From CAWIOX01 sp963837775 (GTDB taxonomy: Bacteria; Pseudomonadota; Gammaproteobacteria; Burkholderiales; Burkholderiaceae_D), in assembly GCA_963837775.1 (NCBI GenBank), contig CAWIOX010000018.1:248001-312000 (forward strand): a DNA stretch of 64,000 nucleotides, in the 5' to 3' direction. This document shows positions 56,421 through 63,679 of this stretch, piece by piece. Numbering within the stretch: the first letter of the stretch is position 1; every line of letters starts with the position of its first letter. The notes under the pieces were generated by a model that ran no database searches, was not told the origin of the DNA, and worked only from the letters and a program-made list of their open reading frames with translations. Made by a program: the position numbers and the translations under genes.

Positions 56421-57439
56421 CAGATCACCTTGGCGCGGGTCAGGTCGTGGATGTGCAGCGCGCCGACCAGCTTGCCGCCGGCATCGGCCACCAGCAACTG
56501 GTTGATGCGGAATTCTTCCATCACCTCGACCGCTTCCACCGCCAGCTGGTCGGGGCCGATGGTGCGCGGGTTGGCGTGCATCACGTCGGCGATCATCAGC
56601 TTGGTGAAATCCTGCTGGTGTTCGATCAGGCGGCGCAAGTCGCCGTCGGTGAAAACGCCGATCGCATGGCCGTCATCGTTGACGACGGCAGTCATCGCGA
56701 TGCCTTTTTTGGTGATTTCAAGCAATGCAGCCGACAGCGAGACCTCGGCAGGCACCGCCGGCACCGCGTCGCCGCTGCGCATCACGTCGCGCACATGGGT
56801 CAGCAGGCGGCGGCCCAGCGCGCCGCCCGGATGCGAGCGCGCAAAGTCGTCTTCGCGGAAACCGCGTGCATCCAGCACCGCCACCGCCAGCGCATCGCCC
56901 AGCGCCAGCGTGGCGGTGGTGCTGGCAGTCGGCGCCAGGTTCAGCGGGCAGGCTTCCTTTTCCACCTGGACGTTCAGGTGCACATCGGCCAGTTGCGCCA
57001 GGCTGGAGCCGTCGTTGCCGGTCATCGCGATCAGTTTGGCGCCCATGCGCTTGATGATCGGCACGATGGACATCAGTTCGCCGGCTTCGCCGGAGTAGGA
57101 GATCGCGATGAACACATCGTGGCTGGTGACCATGCCGAGGTCGCCATGCGATGCTTCGGCCGGATGCACGAAGAAGGCCGGGGTGCCGGTCGAGGCCAGC
57201 GTGGCGGCGATCTTGCGCCCGATGTGGCCGGATTTGCCCATGCCGGACACCACCACGCGGCCGGAACAGCCGAGCAACAGCGCCACTGCCTGCGGGATGG
57301 CGGCATCGGACAGTCGGTTTTTCAGTGCGAGGATTGCGTCGGCCTCGATTTGTAGCGTTTCACGCGCCAATTCCAATGCGCGCTGCGCATTTTGGGCGGT
57401 AAAGGCTATCGGCAATGTTTTTTCATGGGGTACACTCAT
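56420..57439 (-). CDS. kdsD: Arabinose-5-phosphate isomerase KdsD
   Basis: 339 residues. KdsD converts ribulose-5-phosphate to arabinose-5-phosphate, the precursor of Kdo. An N-terminal SIS domain (VVVSGMGKSGHIGRKIAATL, then AISYSGEAGELMSIVP) is followed by two CBS domains from about residue 215 (VRDVMRSGDAVPAV and MIADVMHANPRTIG). The start MSVPHEKTLPIAF at 57439 is preferred; the upstream extension to 57583 overlaps the divergent antiporter gene. First gene of the minus-strand cluster. Confidence 0.94.
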   Translation of the reverse strand: MSVPHEKTLPIAFTAQNAQRALELARETLQIEADAILALKNRLSDAAIPQAVALLLGCSGRVVVSGMGKSGHIGRKIAATLASTGTPAFFVHPAEASHGDLGMVTSHDVFIAISYSGEAGELMSIVPIIKRMGAKLIAMTGNDGSSLAQLADVHLNVQVEKEACPLNLAPTASTTATLALGDALAVAVLDARGFREDDFARSHPGGALGRRLLTHVRDVMRSGDAVPAVPAEVSLSAALLEITKKGIAMTAVVNDDGHAIGVFTDGDLRRLIEHQQDFTKLMIADVMHANPRTIGPDQLAVEAVEVMEEFRINQLLVADAGGKLVGALHIHDLTRAKVI

Positions 57440-57512
57440 CCTGAAAGTATAAACGAATTCACAAAGCAAAAAACCTGCCAGTTGTAACAAAAGCAGGGCG
57501 ACAGGGTAAACC

Positions 57513-59492
57513 ATGTTTTCAGCACTGGAACTGACACTGATCTTATTGAGCGCGGCGGTACTCGGCGTGGTTGCATTTCGCATGTTGCAAATGCCGCCGA
57601 TGCTGGGCTATCTGGTGGTCGGCATCGTGATCGGGCCGCATGCGCTGGGCTGGGTCGAGGACAGCGAGGCCACGCGCGAACTGGCCGAGTTCGGCGTGGT
57701 GTTCCTGATGTTTTCGATCGGGCTGGAATTTTCGCTGCCCAAGCTGTCGGCGATGCGGCGCACCGTGTTCGGCCTGGGCATGGCGCAGGTGCTGCTGACG
57801 ATTGCCGCCACCATGGCGTTCGGCTGGGGCGTCGCCTATCTGCTGCCGCAATTGATGAACATCAGCTGGCAGGCCGCATTTGCGCTGGGCGGCGCGCTGG
57901 CGATGTCGTCCACCGCGATCGTCTCCAAGCTGCTGACCGAGCGCATCGAGCTGGAAAGCGAGCACGGGCGGCGCATCATCGCGATCCTGCTGTTTCAGGA
58001 CCTGGCGCTGGTGCCGCTGCTGATCCTGGTGCCGGCGCTGTCGAACAGTTCGGGCGGCCTGTTGCCGACCCTGGCCTGGGCTGCCCTCAAGGCGATCATC
58101 GTGCTGCTGCTGCTGCTGTTGCTCGGCCAGAAGCTGATGCGGCGCTGGTTCCAGATCGTGGTCAAGCGCCGTTCGCAGGAACTGTTCATGCTCAACCTGC
58201 TGCTGATCACGCTGGGCGCAGCCTGGATCACCGAGCGCGCCGGCCTGTCGCTGGCGCTGGGCGCCTTCGTCGCCGGCATGCTGATTTCGGAAACCGAATA
58301 CAAGCATCAGGTGGAAGAGGACATCAAGCCGTTTCGCGACGTGCTGCTGGGCCTGTTCTTCATCACGATCGGGATGCTGCTCAATGTCGCGCTGGTGCTG
58401 CAGAACTGGTGGCTGGTGCTGCTGTTGCTGATCGGGCCGGTGCTGCTGAAGTTCGGCCTGATTGCGCTGCTGGCCAGGGCGTTCGGCGCCAGCCTCGGGG
58501 TCGCGCTGCGCACCGGCCTGGGGCTGGCGCAGGCCGGCGAATTCGGCTTCGTGCTGCTGAACCAGGCCGGCGGCCTGAATCTGATCGATCCGCTGATCAT
58601 CCAGCTGATCCTGGCGTCGATGGTGCTGTCGATGCTGGCCGCGCCCTTCATCATCGCCAAGTCCGACAAGATCGTGCTGAAGCTGTCGGCCAATGAATGG
58701 ATGCTGCAGTCGCTGGCGCTGACCAAGATCGCGAGCCGCACCATGAGCACGCAAAAACACGTGATCATCGCCGGTTTCGGCCGCAGCGGCCAGAATCTGG
58801 CGAAGATCCTGGAAGAGGAGGCGCTGGCCTACCATGCGCTCGACCTCGATCCGGAACTGGTGCGCGACGCGCAGGCGGCCGGCTCGCAAGTGTCCTACGG
58901 CGATGCGGCGCGGCGCGAAAGCCTGGTGGCGGCCGGTATCCACCGTGCGGCGGCGCTGGTGGTGACGTATGCCGACACGCCTTCCGCACTGAAATTGTTG
59001 CATCTGGTGCATGAACTGGCGCCCGCGCTGCAGGTGATCGTGCGCAGTTATGACGATGTCGATCTGGATAAATTGCGCAGCGCCGGCGCCAGCGAGGTGG
59101 TGCCGGAAGTGGTCGAGGGCAGCCTGATGCTGGCCTCGCATGCGCTCATCACGATGGGCATCCCGTTGCGGCGCGTGGTGCGCCGGGTGCAGCTGGCGCG
59201 CAGCCAGCGCTATGCATCGCTGCGCGAATATTTTCATGGCGACGAGGATGACGAGATCGATCATCTGCAGGTGCGGCTGCACTCGGTGATCCTGTCGCAG
59301 GGCGCCAACGCGATCGGCAAGCTGCTGGCGGCGCTGGACCTGGCCGCATTCGGCGCCGAAGTGGCTACCGTCAGGCGCGGCGCGGAGCGCGTCGATGTGA
59401 CGCCGGGGCTGGTGCTGGAAGAGGGCGATGTGGTCGTGCTGCGCGGCGCGGCCGAAAGCGTGATGCTGGCGGAAGAATATCTGCTGCGCTGA
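57513..59492 (+). CDS. Monovalent cation:proton antiporter, KefB/YbaL (CPA2) family
   Basis: 659 residues. The N-terminal 390 residues hold about 12 membrane segments of the Na+/H+ exchanger fold, with GQKLMRRWFQIVVKRRSQEL in a cytoplasmic loop and AGEFGFVLLNQAGGL near the end of the membrane part. A TrkA-N (RCK) nucleotide-binding domain follows: HVIIAGFGRSGQNLAKILEE, then a TrkA-C domain (residues about 570-655). It probably exchanges K+ or Na+ for protons under nucleotide control; glutathione gating as in KefC is not evident. It is divergent from kdsD, as YbaL/KefB-type genes often are in betaproteobacteria. Confidence 0.9.
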   Translation: MFSALELTLILLSAAVLGVVAFRMLQMPPMLGYLVVGIVIGPHALGWVEDSEATRELAEFGVVFLMFSIGLEFSLPKLSAMRRTVFGLGMAQVLLTIAATMAFGWGVAYLLPQLMNISWQAAFALGGALAMSSTAIVSKLLTERIELESEHGRRIIAILLFQDLALVPLLILVPALSNSSGGLLPTLAWAALKAIIVLLLLLLLGQKLMRRWFQIVVKRRSQELFMLNLLLITLGAAWITERAGLSLALGAFVAGMLISETEYKHQVEEDIKPFRDVLLGLFFITIGMLLNVALVLQNWWLVLLLLIGPVLLKFGLIALLARAFGASLGVALRTGLGLAQAGEFGFVLLNQAGGLNLIDPLIIQLILASMVLSMLAAPFIIAKSDKIVLKLSANEWMLQSLALTKIASRTMSTQKHVIIAGFGRSGQNLAKILEEEALAYHALDLDPELVRDAQAAGSQVSYGDAARRESLVAAGIHRAAALVVTYADTPSALKLLHLVHELAPALQVIVRSYDDVDLDKLRSAGASEVVPEVVEGSLMLASHALITMGIPLRRVVRRVQLARSQRYASLREYFHGDEDDEIDHLQVRLHSVILSQGANAIGKLLAALDLAAFGAEVATVRRGAERVDVTPGLVLEEGDVVVLRGAAESVMLAEEYLLR

Positions 59493-59506
59493 GGCCTTCA
59501 ATATAC

Positions 59507-59575
59507 CCGGTGGTGTATTTCAATCATGCCGCATACATATTGCGGCAAGTGCCATGTTTTCACTGATACCCCCGT
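59507..59575 (-). repeat. Dispersed 65-bp repeat, copy 5
   Basis: CCGGTGGTGTATTTCAATCA..., then CATATTGCGGCAAGTGCC and ending ACTGATACCCCC. It starts 14 nt after the antiporter stop codon. Confidence 0.72.
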
Positions 59576-59715
59576 TATTTCAGGAAATTGCAGGGGCTCG
59601 GCCGGGGCTGCCGGCAACATTTCCACGAAGGCAATATAATCGACGGCTGATCGAAAGTTGATCGACTACCGCGCGCCGGCAGCATGCGGCAACGGTCAAT
59701 AAGGGGAATGTGTCA

Positions 59716-60624
59716 ATGGAAGTGTTTGAGCGGATTCTCGGCATCATCCTGCCGGTCTTTTTCATCATCGCAATCGGCTATGCGTATGCGCGTTACCGCG
59801 GGCCGGCGGTCAAGTCGGACATGGCGGCGGTCAATCTGGTGAGCATGGACGTGCTGTGCCCGCTGCTGGTGTTTACCGCGCTGGCGGCCAAGGATTTCGA
59901 CCTGGCGCGCAATGCGACGCTGATCCTGGCCGGCGTGATCATTGCGCTCGGTTCCGGCCTGCTGGCCTGGCCGGTGGCGCGCTTCTTCGGTTACGACCCG
60001 CGCAGCTTCGTGCCGCCGATGATGTACAACAACTGCGGCAACATGGGGCTGCCGCTGGCGGTGCTGGCGTTCGGCACTGCCGGCCTGTCGGCTGCGGTCG
60101 CGCTGTTCATGGCCTGCAACCTGATTTACTTCACGGTCGGCATCAAGATCATCGAATCCGGCCGCGGCCACCAAAGCGCATCGCACTGGGCGTTCCTGAA
60201 AAGCCCGATGATGCTGGCGATGTTCATCGGCCTGCTGTTCGCGCTGCTGCACATCCCGATTCCGGCGCCGCTGTTCCAGGGCCTGAAGATGCTGGGCGAA
60301 GCCTGCATCCCGATCATGCTGTTCGCGCTCGGCGTGCGCATGCTCGACATCAGCTTCAAGAGCTGGCACATCGGCCTGATGGGCGCGATCGTCTGTCCGC
60401 TCGCCGGCCTGATCGTCGCCTGGGGCCTGGATCAGGTGCTCAGCCTGAGTCCGGCGCAGCGCGGCCAGATGTACCTGTTCGCCGCATTGCCGCCGGCGGT
60501 GTTCTGCTTCATGGTGGCCGAGCGTTATCAGCAGGAACCGGACAAGGTCGCGTCGATCGTGCTGCTGGGCAATCTGGCGGCGCTGGCGTTCGTGCCGCTG
60601 GGCTTGTGGATGGGCTTGCGCTGA
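59716..60624 (+). CDS. AEC-family transporter (auxin efflux carrier-like)
   Basis: 302 residues with about ten hydrophobic segments, organised as two inverted halves. NLVSMDVLCPLLVFTALAAK and PPMMYNNCGNMGLPLAVLAF carry the conserved crossover motifs; the second half has LGEACIPIMLFALGVRM. Bacterial members move malonate, malate or other small anions; the substrate here is unknown. The ATG at 59716 is nine bases after AAGGGG; a GTG two codons earlier is possible. It stands alone between two dispersed repeats. Confidence 0.88.
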   Translation: MEVFERILGIILPVFFIIAIGYAYARYRGPAVKSDMAAVNLVSMDVLCPLLVFTALAAKDFDLARNATLILAGVIIALGSGLLAWPVARFFGYDPRSFVPPMMYNNCGNMGLPLAVLAFGTAGLSAAVALFMACNLIYFTVGIKIIESGRGHQSASHWAFLKSPMMLAMFIGLLFALLHIPIPAPLFQGLKMLGEACIPIMLFALGVRMLDISFKSWHIGLMGAIVCPLAGLIVAWGLDQVLSLSPAQRGQMYLFAALPPAVFCFMVAERYQQEPDKVASIVLLGNLAALAFVPLGLWMGLR

Positions 60625-60656
60625 CTTTCCGGCGCCTGATGCTGCGATATTCTAGT

Positions 60657-60722
60657 GGGAGTATCGGTGAAAACATGGCAGTTGCCGCACGTTTTCATTG
60701 GGCTTTTAAAAATACCCCTCCC
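60657..60722 (+). repeat. Dispersed 65-bp repeat, copy 6
   Basis: GGGAGTATCGGTGAAAACAT..., then CCGCACGTTTTCATTGGGCT and TTTAAAAATACCCCTCCC. It starts 32 nt after the AEC gene stop. The right end is nearly identical to copy 8. Confidence 0.78.
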
Positions 60723-60809
60723 AGGTATATTGGAGTTGGATAAAACTGCAGAACTATTGTTGCTGATCAAATATTGTTGTTCCGCACGCTCTAGAATTCA
60801 GGTCAAAGG

Positions 60810-60886
60810 GGGGCCGCCAACTGGAGGGAACACGGGTTCACTAGCGAGACTGTGTTGAGAGGTTCGATTCCCTGCTCCCCTACCAA
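60810..60886 (+). other. tRNA- or tmRNA-like 3' end, probably a remnant
   Basis: AGAGGTTCGATTCCCTGCTC followed by CCCTACCA looks like a T-arm, acceptor strand and CCA end. AGGGGGG at 60808-60814 could pair with CTCCCCT as an acceptor stem. However, the T-stem has mismatches and the intervening 55 nt show no proper D-arm or anticodon arm. It may be a decayed tRNA, the 3' scar of a tRNA/tmRNA integration site, or chance. Confidence 0.35.
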
Positions 60887-60890
60887 TTCA

Positions 60891-60919
60891 AAAGCCAGCT
60901 TGAAACGCTGGCTTTTTTC
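60891..60919 (+). terminator. Rho-independent terminator after the tRNA-like end
   Basis: AAAGCCAGC (60892-60900) pairs with GCTGGCTTT (60908-60916), followed by a T-run to 60919. It supports a real or former plus-strand stable RNA ending at CCA 60884-60886. Confidence 0.75.
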
Positions 60920-60947
60920 ATCGCCGCCGGCATGGCCGATCGTTCGC

Positions 60948-61736
60948 TCAGCCGCCCAGCAAGACGCTGTCCGATGCCGCCGAGCGGCTGCCCGGCAAGG
61001 GCCGGTTGCTCTGCCCGTGATACGCAAACACCACCGATTGCTTCACGGCCGTGCCGTTGTTGCGGCCGGCCGCATGGAACAGGCCGCTGTGAAACAGCAG
61101 CACATCGCCCTGCTGCAAGTCGACATTCTTGCCCTGCGCAAACAAGGGCTGATTCTCGGCCAGCTCCGGACGCAGGAAGTCCAGCGCATCCATCTGCGCC
61201 GGCGCCAGCGCCAGCCGGTGCGAGCCGGGGATCACGCGCAGGCCGCCATTGTTTTCCGTTTCCTCGTCCAGCGCCAGCCAGACCGAAATCAGTGCGTTGC
61301 GCGCGAACGACCAGTAGCGGATATCGCGATGCCAGCCGGTCGCGGTGCCGAAGTCCGGATGCTTGGTCATCACGCAATTGTGGTGCGCCAGCGTCAGGCA
61401 CACCGGCTCGCCCAGCAACTGCGCCAGCAGCGCCACCAGCTGCGGATCGCTGGCCCAGCTGCGATAGACCTGGTGCCGTTGATAGGCGTCGCGCAAGCGC
61501 CGCACGGTGCGCCCGCCGACGCTGTCGAGCGAGGCCGGCGCGCCCGCATAGCCGACCTCGGCCTCGAACTCGAGCGGCGCGATCGCCTGCGCCAGATGTT
61601 CGCGCGTGACCGCTGCCATGCGCGCGCAATCCGCCGCCGGCACCCTGCGCGGCAGCAGCAGATAACCGTCGTGTTCAAACGCGGCGACTTGCGCGGCGGA
61701 CAGTGGGGTGGTGTTCGGCAGGTGATTGATTTTCAT
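60948..61736 (-). CDS. Phytanoyl-CoA dioxygenase family protein
   Basis: 262 residues, double-stranded beta-helix Fe(II)/2-oxoglutarate oxygenase. The iron ligands are the H and D of TGWHRDIRYWSF (HxD) and the distal His in HSGLFHAAGRNNG; the 2-oxoglutarate arginine may be the one in LRVIPGSHRLAL or later. ALISVWLALDEETENNGGLR is the family core. The substrate is unknown; members act on small metabolites. The start MKINHLPNTTPLS at 61736 is preferred over 61760, which falls inside a dispersed repeat. Confidence 0.85.
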   Translation of the reverse strand: MKINHLPNTTPLSAAQVAAFEHDGYLLLPRRVPAADCARMAAVTREHLAQAIAPLEFEAEVGYAGAPASLDSVGGRTVRRLRDAYQRHQVYRSWASDPQLVALLAQLLGEPVCLTLAHHNCVMTKHPDFGTATGWHRDIRYWSFARNALISVWLALDEETENNGGLRVIPGSHRLALAPAQMDALDFLRPELAENQPLFAQGKNVDLQQGDVLLFHSGLFHAAGRNNGTAVKQSVVFAYHGQSNRPLPGSRSAASDSVLLGG

Positions 61737-61746
61737 CGGATTTGTA

Positions 61747-61809
61747 GGGAGTATTGGCAAAAACAGGTCGCTTTGCGCACGGATTCATTGGGCTTTCAAT
61801 CATACTCCC
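61747..61809 (+). repeat. Dispersed 65-bp repeat, copy 7 (best terminal repeats)
   Basis: GGGAGTAT (61747-61754) and ATACTCCC (61802-61809) are perfect inverted ends. Inside are GGCAAAAACAGG and CGCACGGATTCATTGGGCTT. It lies 22 nt beyond the stop of the DUF1810 gene and ten bases upstream of the dioxygenase start. Confidence 0.8.
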
Positions 61810-61831
61810 AAGTCTTGCGGTTGCGCCGGCC

Positions 61832-62290
61832 TTATCCGGCTTGCCCCAGCAGCGCCAGCGTCTTGCTGTCTTTCTCGCCTTGAAAATATTTCTCCAGCGC
61901 AGCAGAAAATACCGATTCCGCGCCGGCGATGGATGAAAACAGCGTCAGGCATGATCTGAACTTCAGGTCGTCGGGATAGCCGAAAATAGTTGCGGCGGAC
62001 TTGCCTTCGATCGCGATGACTTTTTCCGTGCATTGCGTCAGCCGCGCGCCGAGCACAGGATGCAGCAGATAGGCGCGCGCTTCGTCGAGGCTCTTTATCG
62101 CGTATTTTTCCGCCATGCTGCTATGCCCGAGGCCGTCAATCTGCGGAAAGATGTACCAGATCCAGTGCGTGCGCTTGCGCCCCTGCTCCAGTTCCGTCAG
62201 CACTTGCTGATAGACATTTTCCTGGGCGTCGGTGAAGCGGCTCAGGCAGAACGGATCTGCGGTATCGGTCTGATTGCTCGGCGTGGACAT
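61832..62290 (-). CDS. DUF1810 family protein
   Basis: 152 residues. DPFCLSRFTDAQENVYQQVL, then GRKRTHWIWYIFPQIDGLGH and ALLGQAG-type ending are the DUF1810 signature; KFRSCLTLFSSIAGAESVFS is also conserved. It is a soluble, calpastatin-named family of unknown function found sporadically in bacteria. No neighbour suggests a pathway. REP sequences lie just upstream. Confidence 0.88.
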   Translation of the reverse strand: MSTPSNQTDTADPFCLSRFTDAQENVYQQVLTELEQGRKRTHWIWYIFPQIDGLGHSSMAEKYAIKSLDEARAYLLHPVLGARLTQCTEKVIAIEGKSAATIFGYPDDLKFRSCLTLFSSIAGAESVFSAALEKYFQGEKDSKTLALLGQAG

Positions 62291-62307
62291 GGCTTCCTCT
62301 TTTAACA

Positions 62308-62330
62308 GTAGGGCGGGTGCAACCCGCGCG
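62308..62330 (+). repeat. REP sequence (RAYT-linked), copy a
   Basis: GTAGGGCGGGTGCAACCCGC followed by GCG: a palindromic GCGGGTTGCACCCGC core with a GTAGG head, 14 bp beyond the RAYT stop. Confidence 0.85.
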
Positions 62331-62343
62331 CTTCAGCCGTAAT

Positions 62344-62892
62344 TTAACCGTCATAAGGCAAAATCAGAGCAGAGCAACTCTGGCCGCCCCAATCGGCGGC
62401 ATACACCTGATTCGCCACATGGCGATGGAAAGACGACCAAGGCCAATCGCTGACGCTGCCCACCAGACCATGTTTGACCGGATTGAAATGCAGGTAATCC
62501 ATGTGTGTAGCGTAATCGGCATCGTCGCGAATCCAGTGCTCCCAAAAGCGGTGTTGCCAAAGCGTTCCATATTGTTTTTTGACCCGCCTCGGGCTTAACA
62601 ATTCCGGCTTCAAGTAATCCTTGCCGCAGGCGACGCTGACTTCGCGTTTGATCAAGCGCCAGCGGGTGGAGAAATCTGCATCCCCCTGCGGCAAAGTCCA
62701 GATGCAATGCAGGTGATCCGGCAACAGCACCCAGCCATCGATGATGAAAGGATGCGTGAGCCTGACCTTGGCAATTGCAGCGCGCAGCGCCGCTCTGATG
62801 TCAGAATTGGTCAGTATTTTTTGACGAGCTGCGGTGACGACGGTGAAGAAATAGCTGCCGCCGGGAATATGAGCACGCCGGTAATAAGACAT
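62344..62892 (-). CDS. REP-associated tyrosine transposase (RAYT, Y1/IS200-like)
   Basis: 182 residues. The HUH pair is in LLPDHLHCIWTLP (HLH at 60-62) and the nucleophile is probably Tyr133 in HMDYLHFNPVKHGLV. LWQHRFWEHWIRDDADYATH is the RAYT-specific stretch that separates these from IS200/IS605 transposases. RAYTs are single-copy domesticated-looking enzymes thought to spread REP sequences. Palindromic REPs with a GTAGG head flank this gene on both sides. The start MSYYRRAHIPGG at 62892 is preferred, because the upstream extension to 62919 is REP sequence. The frame is intact. Confidence 0.93.
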   Translation of the reverse strand: MSYYRRAHIPGGSYFFTVVTAARQKILTNSDIRAALRAAIAKVRLTHPFIIDGWVLLPDHLHCIWTLPQGDADFSTRWRLIKREVSVACGKDYLKPELLSPRRVKKQYGTLWQHRFWEHWIRDDADYATHMDYLHFNPVKHGLVGSVSDWPWSSFHRHVANQVYAADWGGQSCSALILPYDG

Positions 62893-62904
62893 CGCCACCT
62901 CAAA

Positions 62905-62925
62905 GTAGGGCGGGTGCAACCCGCG
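62905..62925 (+). repeat. REP sequence, copy b
   Basis: GTAGGGCGGGTGCAACCCGC plus G, identical to copy a over 21 bases, 13 bp upstream of the RAYT start codon. Confidence 0.85.
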
Positions 62926-62965
62926 TGGTGATTACTCGAATGCAAATTTCAGCGTGGTTCAACGG

Positions 62966-62986
62966 CGCGGGTTGCACCCGCCCTAC
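62966..62986 (-). repeat. REP sequence, copy c (inverted)
   Basis: CGCGGGTTGCACCCGCCCTA plus C, the exact reverse complement of copy b. With copy b it forms an inverted pair 40 bp apart, a BIME-like unit. Confidence 0.85.
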
Positions 62987-63264
62987 TTGGCTTAATTTTG
63001 TATGCGTTGGCAAATTTGTATTGATTTGTTAACCGATACCTTGCAACTTTTCGAGCATTGAGCTGTCGTAGGGCGGGTGCAACCCGCGCTTGGTTGGCAT
63101 TTCGGGCAGTACAAAATATTGCATGAAGCTCGTCACCGCGATTCGTTTAGCATTTTATCAAGTTTACTTGTGGCAACAGCGAAGCAATCCGATATGAACT
63201 ACGTAGGGCGGTTCAAGCGCAGCCGTAACGCCGGACCGGTGCACGGTGCGGCCCGTAAATATTG
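62987..63264. other. Non-coding REP-containing stretch
   Basis: No convincing gene between the inverted REP pair and copy 8 of the dispersed repeat. It contains REP copy d and a degenerate REP start near 63203. The whole gap from the RAYT start to acyP is about 500 bp of repeats. Confidence 0.6.
63068..63089 (+). repeat. REP sequence, copy d
   Basis: GTAGGGCGGGTGCAACCCGC plus GC, identical to copy a. A fifth, degraded start (GTAGGGCGGTTCAAGCGCAG) follows at 63203. Confidence 0.83.
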
Positions 63265-63350
63265 TATTTTTTGGCGGGGTATCATCAAAAACAGTGCACT
63301 TCCCGCACGGATTCATTGGGCTTTTAAAAATACCCCACCCAGTAAATAAT
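63265..63350 (+). repeat. Dispersed 65-bp repeat, copy 8
   Basis: GGCGGGGTATCATCAAAAAC..., then CCCGCACGGATTCATTGGGC and TTTTAAAAATACCCCACCC. It lies about 50 nt beyond the acyP stop. TGGCGGGGTAT and ATACCCCACCCA form the imperfect inverted ends. Confidence 0.78.
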
Positions 63351-63398
63351 CGACCGGCGGGTGGCATGCGACCGGCTTTTTACCGCCAAAACAAATAC

Positions 63399-63677
63399 CT
63401 ACACGGTCGGCAGGATCTGGAACTCGCCGTCCGTCACCAGGCCGTCATCGATCTCGGTCACCGCCACGCTGTGCACCTGCGCGCCGGCCGGGCCGTGTTT
63501 GGCCCAGGCGATGATGCGCTTGAGGGCCTGCGCGTCGCCGGCGACGCGCGCTTCGACCGCGCCGTCGAGGCGGTTGCGGACCCAGCCGGACAGGCCGAGC
63601 GCGCGCGCTTGTCGCTCGAAGGTGGCGCGATAGCCGACGCCCTGGACCCGGCCGGTGATGCGCAGATGCTTGGCCAT
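63399..63677 (-). CDS. acyP: Acylphosphatase
   Basis: 92 residues. It hydrolyses acyl phosphates such as 1,3-bisphosphoglycerate. The phosphate loop GRVQGVGYRATFERQA with catalytic Arg, and the Asn in LSGWVRNRLDGAVEA, are intact. It starts three bases from the uvrA stop and is probably co-transcribed with it. Confidence 0.94.
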   Translation of the reverse strand: MAKHLRITGRVQGVGYRATFERQARALGLSGWVRNRLDGAVEARVAGDAQALKRIIAWAKHGPAGAQVHSVAVTEIDDGLVTDGEFQILPTV

Positions 63678-63679
63678 CG

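Noticed and set aside
55749..57098. 449-codon plus-strand frame across kdsC and kdsD
   Set aside because: It crosses two well-supported minus-strand genes and has no recognisable motif.
57543..59501. 652-codon minus-strand frame rich in Gln, Arg and His
   Set aside because: It is the antisense shadow of the GC-rich antiporter gene; its composition (HQRQQQ-type text) is typical of such shadows and it matches no family.
60800..60886. Selenocysteine tRNA (selC)
   Set aside because: A GGGGCCGCCA decamer resembles part of selC, but the acceptor and D-arm partners and a proper UCA anticodon loop are missing.
62308..63089. CRISPR array
   Set aside because: The repeats are 21-23 bp palindromes at irregular distances, one inverted, and one gap contains a gene; no cas genes are present.
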